The notes below the pieces were generated by a model that was not told the origin of the DNA, searched no databases, and saw only the letters and a list, made by a program, of their open reading frames with translations. Source: Stenopsyche tienmushanensis (lineage: Eukaryota; Arthropoda; Insecta; Trichoptera; Stenopsychidae). Taken from it: DNA of 64,000 bases. Both the position numbers and the translations under genes were made by a program. The stretch covers positions 434,001 through 498,000 of the forward strand of contig WACJ01000058.1 of NCBI GenBank assembly GCA_008973525.1. Reading direction: 5' to 3'. Positions within the stretch are counted from its first letter, which is position 1. The number at the start of each line of letters is the position of its first letter. Shown here in pieces: positions 57,700-64,000 of the stretch.

Positions 57700-59085
57700 T
57701 CCGTGATCGTACAGATCATAAAAAAAGCCGCAAAAATGGTGTGTGAAGGAATTTCACCATCGATTTGGAGCAGCGAGCCGACATGAGAATGGGAAGATCT
57801 GTTTGGATCGTGATTTAGGGCGTGTAAATTATTACACAAATACACCGTGGGATATGTAGGTGTAGTCATAAATGTGTAATACTTAGCTTGATGGATCCTG
57901 TATTATAGTGTACATTGTATCACGACTAGATTTTTTTAATGCACCTTATAAATGCAAATATACTACAGAATAAATGTTGCAAAAAAATGAGTCCTCTTAA
58001 ATTCAGCAACAACCGGTCACATTTAATCGATAAAAGAAGTGAAGCTGTCGTCGAACACGACTTCTTTTATTCATTTTAATTTATTTTTGTACACTTAACC
58101 TTCGAATGTGCATTTCCGTGCTGAGTTTAGAACCTTTGAATTATGCATGTGTTTAAACAATACTCAAAGTTTGTGAAGAAAATTTGCATTCAAAAGGAGA
58201 AAAAAAGAGAATTAAAATTTGCCATTATGAATGTAAATGAAGGTGCGCGCGCATTACACCCATAATGCAAATCGGTCAGACATTGTTATAGGAAAATCAA
58301 AATAGCCTTAAAAGTCGTTTTTGCATATTTGGACTGGTCGAAAATAATAAACGTGTCAATCATCTCGCTTACGATGTGAGCATTGGTCAGAGTAAAATAT
58401 AAAATAGCAAAATATATGAGGTCATAAATGGAGATGAGATCATTCGGCGGTGGTACATATTGAGCTTTTTTCTCTGATGAAGACCATTTCGAGAAAAAAA
58501 ATATCATAAAATCAGACCTTTGTTAGTCACGATTTGAAAACTACAAGACCACATATGGCCATGCGACATATAGCCATCTGATCAAATATAACTGTAATAT
58601 GTATTCCTTTAATATATTTAATATAATTAATTCAGTACACGAAGACTTTATATAAATATTTTTTGCCAAAAAAATAAACCAATACGACAAATTGAATTTT
58701 TACGATGGCTCGAAGAAGGTCAGATGGCTGATGTTATGGCTGTCGTGTAATATAAAAACGCAATGGCAAATGCCACAATGGTAAATGGACATGGGACCAC
58801 ATCGGTCATAAAATATAATGTGATATAGCTTCATCAGTATATTTGATTTGTATCGAGACCTAGATGAATGATACTTGGTAAATGGAATGAAAGCAAGTGC
58901 GCCCTAGATAGGTTCGAAAATTAGATGCGCGCGCACTTGTTTGCTTAGAAGAAACAGTGCATGTATACCTGACTGGGCAGGTTTATATAAGTGTTGACGT
59001 TATGAGTTGTCTCGTCTTGGATTCCCATTGTAAAGATTGAATTTTGAATAGAGATTGCAGGAGTAATTTTAAAAAACAATAAAAT
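57700..59085. other. Unassigned stretch
   Basis: AT-rich. A few CGCGCG islets (for example 58250, 58930) but no gene or transposon domain recognised. Confidence 0.4.
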
Positions 59086-59087
59086 AC

Positions 59088-59350
59088 GAGGGGGACTCAA
59101 ATATAACCCGGAATTTTGCTGTATACATTTATCAGTGATATATAAAAATACAAATGGAAAAGATTTCTTTCAAAAAAATCCGTCGGATTGGAAACTTCAT
59201 GATCTCATCACTGAAGAAAGAGGCGAGAAGTAGCATCCACTGTTGCGCAACGCGTAATTATACGTTTTCTCAAATGAAGGCGTGAAATTCTAAGGACACT
59301 TACGGCATAACTGAAATTCGAGAAACAGTATTCTGGAAAAGTGACGGCAG
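59088..59350 (+). repeat. mariner-type end fragment
   Basis: 'tacgagggggactcaaatat' begins like a mariner terminus. The next bases ('tatataaaaatacaaatgga') match 23450-23470 in THADA intron 15, so both are fragments of one family. Confidence 0.55.
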
Positions 59351-59559
59351 CGGTATTTTGGAATTCGTATGGTATATAATTGATTCATTTTCTACATAAT
59401 AGACAGACGGTGATTGTGGCCTACTAATGTCATCTACTAGATGACGCTAAGGTTACTTATCATAACAAAAGACGAAGAAAACAGACTCCATAATTTCCAA
59501 CCATAAAATCCCAAAGAAGAAGGGAAGCCAACATTACGCCCGTAAACAACTGTTGAATT

Positions 59560-60350
59560 CCTGGGGTAATATAGAGTAGAGGTGCGCGAAAGCAGCCTCG
59601 TCGGTTTGCTCATCAAACGCTGCTGGGGTAGCCCAGCTAACATGAGTTGGGTACTCAAGTCACCCTATGCTGCGTCCCTGTAAAGAGGTATGTAGAACTG
59701 CTGATTACAGAAGTTGGCGGAGTCTGTCAAAGGCATCATCACTATCCGCAACAACCTAGTCTATACAGGGGAGAACGACTTTAGGTTTTTCGAACGGCGA
59801 TTCGTCTTCGAGGATAGATAGTTCCGCTAGGTAGTGTAACGCAGGAGTTGGTGAAGGGGTCTGATCGGCCCTACGCTACCTTGCCGGTTTGAGAAAGTGA
59901 TCTCCTTCCCGCAGATTTTCGGGCGGTTGCCAGTCCATTCCTTATCGGACCCGGTGAGATGTAAACCTTTATTAGTCGAGGCTATGTGTCGCAAGCCGGA
60001 AGGCAAAGTTTACAAAGTGTGCGCGCGCTCGCTCTCTCCTTTCAGACTGCCTCCTGCTCCTTCTCGTGAGCAGAGTTCAATTGCCGCGTTGCGCGCGCAC
60101 CCTTTTCTTCTCAGTCCACGCTTCAATAGCATCCTTTGAATTAGCTTAAACTCTGTTCTTCCTCCTCCAATGTACCTTCGGGTACAAGTTATCTGAAGCT
60201 GGCCTTCCTGCGGGAATCTTGCTTCCTTTGGAGGGCGCGGAGCAAAAAGAGTGGGCACCTGGAAACCCTGCGCGTAGTGTTCCTCATGGGACTAAAAGAG
60301 CAGTGAAAGACATTCTGCGTGGCTAGTCCGGGGAAACCCGATTGATTGAT
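59560..60350 (+). mobile_element. GC-rich LINE-like 3' region ending in a GATT tail
   Basis: GC-rich block without a convincing protein, ending '..ggggaaacccGATTGATTGATTTGATTTTT' in pieces. A short direct repeat tail after GC-rich 3' UTR sequence is how several LINE clades end. No RT motif was found, so the clade is unknown and a host origin is not excluded. Confidence 0.35.
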
Positions 60351-61112
60351 TTGATTTTTATATATCACGAATATATGGAAACATTATTTATGAATTATGT
60401 TCATTGTTACCGTAAGGGCACGCTCATTATGTTTTAAAAATTAAAATTATTCACCGGTTTAATGCATGCTTATTCTGATGTTTGTTTTTCCATATGTGTG
60501 ATTACTTGCGTAACGCAACATAGTTTTGGAGCTTATTATGAAGCCGTCTGATATTTAAATACGAATGCAGAATTGTATGCATAAATAAATTTTTAATCTC
60601 GAAATGCAAGCCTTTCTCATTTATGTAGAATAAAGCAAAAATCTGTAAAGTTTCCGTATCTTTGTTGGATTTACATGAATGTTTATTTTATTTATTTTGT
60701 GGACGAAGTCTCGTTGCGCATTTAAATCTGCAACTATGCACATTGTAGATAAGAAGAACCGACTAATCCTTAGTCCTGAGAAGTGAATTGAATTTGAATA
60801 ATGATTTGATTCAAGGAAACCTCTTTTATGTAATTTTATCCAAGTGTTCACACATTCAAAATTACCGGGGCGGGGGCAGTACTCTGTAGTCCGACAAATT
60901 GGATAATCCGACATTGCTTTGCAAAACGTTTGTCATATTACTGCGGATTTGCTGTTTCATGTCAGTTCGGTTCGGTAAAATACATAATAAAGATTACAAG
61001 CTTGCATTTTCTTGATTACTTGCATTTACAAATTCTGTATAAGAATTCGAAAATCAAACCCCCCGGACGGCTTCCCGCTACCACGTGTTCATCGGGATGA
61101 CCGCGCTAACGC

Positions 61113-61293
61113 ATGAATCCGTTCTTCTATCGGATCATGCGTTATCAGCACGAAAGAGAGAATTTGGCTGCGGAAAGGACGTCCTCCCGCAGTCAAGGCC
61201 AATCGCCGACTCTTTCTCGACTCCCGCCTCCTGCGCATCACCACCCAACCGGCAACGGTGCACGCGCAAGAAGCGATCGGTCGGTAATTGCAG
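61113..61293 (+). CDS. Possible 5' coding exon (unrecognised)
   Basis: A GC-rich islet holds an ATG at 61113 that reads NPFFYRIMRYQHERENLAAE, then a Ser/Pro/His-rich part (SRLPPPAHHHPTG), to a possible donor GCAG|gtgaaat at 61293. The upstream in-frame TAA fits an initiator exon. The other strand is also open, so composition alone could explain it. No family recognised and no partner exon found. Confidence 0.25.
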
Positions 61294-62005
61294 GTGAAAT
61301 GTCCCCGCAGCGCCATAGAAGATGACACTGTTAAAATAGCACATTGCACGTAAAGAGAGACGGAAGATGTCGCTGTTAATCTGACGAATTAAATCTGCTC
61401 AGACCAATAGCGCTATTGCATGGGGATAGTAAATCGCCCACGCTACATAACCAAAATTTCTTTCACGTAAAATCTATATAAAAGTACACTCCAAATTAGG
61501 TTTCAATACTAGTAAAAGAGTTTTTTGTCTAATTTTTCTAATTATTAGCGGTATTTATTGGGTTAAAGGGCTAGTGAATCGTTTGTTGGTTCTCTTTCTG
61601 AGCATGCTCAAGTGCGCGCGCATCCAATTTACAAGCTCAATGCGTCACATCATCGATTGTGCGATTGGAAATATATAAAGTGGAATGCGTTGGTATTGGT
61701 CAGCAGTTTTTTGCTCGGGTGCATCAAGCTGCAAATGGTTGAGTGGAGTCATTTTAGATTACCTTATTCCATTTCCAATCGCCCCTGATAGCGCTTTTTA
61801 TCATCGACGTCGATACGTATATGGAGAAAATGGTCAAGGTTCCGTTCGACAGAATCGGTATGTTACACACGTTCATCTCGAAGAATGCAGACGATGTCTG
61901 GAACAAGAGGATATGAATATATTATCAGATCGGCACATTTTTCCGTGAGAAGTTCAACATCCCTCCCATACGAAACGTAAATCATATATAGATGTCCATT
62001 CTTAC

Positions 62006-62179
62006 CTGTGTTCGGTGGTTCTTCGGCCATCGGCTCGGCTCTGGTGCTTTTTGCCTTTTTTTCTTTCTTCAAAAGCGATTTAATGAATGCCGGTCTCGGT
62101 GTGGGTGTCGAGGTTTCCATCCTCACCGTGGGTGGCTGACCGAAAGGTCCGTAATCTCGGTATATCGGTAAATCGAAGC
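62006..62179 (-). CDS. Possible internal coding exon (unrecognised)
   Basis: On the minus strand an open frame reads DLPIYRDYGPFGQPPTVRME, then STPTPRPAFIKSLLKKEKKA and KSTRAEPMAEEPPNT, and ends at the strong donor ACAG|gtaaga (62006/62005). The acceptor before it (gataag at 62180) has a poor pyrimidine tract, so the start is uncertain. Composition (charged, Lys/Glu/Pro-rich, codon-like third positions) looks like a cytoplasmic tail or linker. I do not recognise the protein. The next exon would lie at lower coordinates, in DNA where I see none. Confidence 0.4.
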
Positions 62180-63859
62180 CTTATCGTGTCTAATCATAGC
62201 TTATAGAATGCATGCTTTATGTAAATATACGTTGCAACGCACCACCGTGTAATAAAGACTTAATTTTCCATATTTCTGTCATTGCACAAAAGCACATAAA
62301 CATTTGGAAGCATCAAAATCTGAAGTAGTACTTCTTTGAATATCTTCACTAGTGGATTTGATTCCATCTTATAAGAAACGTCCCCTGAGGTTTAATGGAA
62401 GAAATGCGGGATTCCAATGCGGGACAGAACAATTAAAACATCTATAATAAATCGGAATATGGAAAACCATACGGTGGTTTCCAATTTTCTTTCGCATAAA
62501 GTTAAATTGAATTGTGGCAAATTTATCAATATGCTCAAAATAATAGTTGTAAATATGTTACTCGCAGATAGCCCTGCCCTCCTTAATTAATCGCCTCAGT
62601 ATTAAAATCTTTCAGAAACAAAAAAATTGGGCTAAATCTGGATTGAGACGATCGCTCGGAATATATCAATGCTTGCGATCTACCAAATTTGTTGGAAGCT
62701 TTATAATAGGAGTTCAAGATAGCCTATTATATTAACCCTTGATGCGTATAATTTAATCTTAAATTATGACCAATAAATAACAGTAACACTTGACACGTTT
62801 GTCATAAAATTAAAAGTAGCAATTAATTAATTAAACTGACGCCAATGCTGTACCAGAAGCCTCGAAACAATTAAAGCGTTTCGGCGCGTAAATTTGCATC
62901 CACTTCAACAACCAATAAGTATATTTATGTTTTCTCCAGACATCGATTAGCCTGATGAAATGGATTATTGCCTCGGCTTTCTGTTCCGCCCATTATTCTG
63001 ATTTCATCCGCCCATCAATATACTGATCCATGGAATTGTTTAGGGGTATACATTTTCAATCATATATTCATCAGACGAATGACGAAATTCGGATAATTCG
63101 ATCATTCGGAGGGGAATTCCGGGGTCAAATAAGATGCATTTAAATATATCAACAGCATCGAAGGTCGCAGTGATCTTGCCCTTTCACTCGAATTAATCAA
63201 GCGATTCGCTGCATCTCAAGAGACATTCGTTCAAACTGTTTGTTTCTTTTGAGCTGCAGATAAAGAACCACGCCCTCCTCTTCGGAGGGAAGATGCATTG
63301 TTATTTACTGGAAACTGTCTTCGAGGGCGTAACCCTACGCTACTGAAGAGGTGAACACTTCATCAGAGCTGCATATGATGACCCTGGTGAGGGGGCGATC
63401 GGGTGCATTTTGCACCTTGGAGTAGCACTTTGCTTTGAGAAACTTTTGTAGTAGACTGCATCAGGAAGTTGCGACCAACAAAGCGAGCTCCATCGAGTCA
63501 TTAAAAGGCAAAACAACAATAAATATTATAGTAGATCCACAGTAATCCGACAAATACACAAACAAGACGGTTTGCTGAATTGCCAATTTGTCGGACTGTA
63601 GAGCACTGTTGTCCAGAACTCTTTGGAAAAGAATACACTTGTAATCCGAAAAATATGAAAATGGTGAGATATACATAGACAACACAAGGTTTCATATTAT
63701 AGAATTAATATCATAAAGACAATGGTCATTGCATTTATAAAAAATATAAACATGATCCATGACATTTCGAAGCGTTTGAACTATCCCTTACTAGTTACAA
63801 ATTCTTTTTTTTTCTTTCCTTAAAAAACGCACATTCAAAGCTTCCTCCACCTCTCGACA
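62180..63859. other. Unassigned stretch
   Basis: No gene or transposon protein recognised. The 63200-63420 part is somewhat more GC-rich. Confidence 0.4.
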
Positions 63860-63935
63860 AAATCGTAACAAGGGTATGAAGCGCCCGTGGCAAGTATCTA
63901 ACTATAGTAACTTCCCCCCCCTCACCCCTCGAAAT
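63860..63935 (+). repeat. Repeat, CCGTAACAAGGG family
   Basis: 'tcgtaacaagggtatgaag' and 'cgcccgtggcaagtatctaa' followed by a C run match 57600-57695 closely. Confidence 0.55.
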
Positions 63936-64000
63936 ACGATTTATTTTTTTAAGTATACTATTATAAATGCAATATTTTTAATACTATGCATGTTTTAAAA

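Overview
The window is AT-rich animal nuclear DNA, very probably from an insect. The C-terminal end of the microRNA effector GW182/Gawky at the left edge has insect-type residues. Introns are short with GT..AG borders. The transposon load (R1-clade LINEs, mariner, hAT, piggyBac-like and pogo-like elements) also fits an insect. I could not fix the order from the sequence.

Six protein-coding genes can be read. (1) gawky, + strand, 1177-1743, last two exons only, followed by a very long AT-rich stretch that is probably mostly its 3' UTR. (2) Mitochondrial ribosome recycling factor, - strand, 11667-12497, one exon. (3) Mitochondrial poly(A) polymerase, + strand, about 12899-17954, seven exons, head-to-head with (2). 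(4) THADA, - strand, 29606-19438, 26 exons joined in perfect phase to 1858 codons. (5) An ACP7-type purple acid phosphatase, + strand, 30138-41365, head-to-head with THADA; its active-site exon is present in three tandem, same-length, same-phase copies. (6) An Aven homologue, - strand, 45875-44311, with two apparent +1 frame breaks.

From about 46 kb to the right edge no complete host gene is visible. A GC-rich block at 46.6-47.3 kb ends in a strong splice donor and may be a promoter with a 5' exon. Two possible coding exons lie near 61.1 and 62.1 kb. The rest is unassigned sequence and mobile elements. The best preserved is a 5'-truncated R1-clade LINE (55772-57313) with a 14-bp target duplication, inserted into a decayed mariner transposase.

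The strongest candidate for new biology is the exon triplet in the phosphatase gene (37206-37720). Each copy is 125 bp. Only the use of exactly one copy keeps the reading frame, and all three carry the metal-binding GHRPMYCSN motif but differ after it. This predicts mutually exclusive splicing that gives three enzyme variants. Two of the three donors can also pair into a small hairpin.

Functionally, two mitochondrial gene-expression genes (mRRF and MTPAP) share a 401-bp intergenic region. THADA (tRNA methylation partner and calcium/energy regulator in known relatives) and the secreted phosphatase share a 531-bp one. No CRISPR array, operon, rRNA or convincing tRNA gene was seen.
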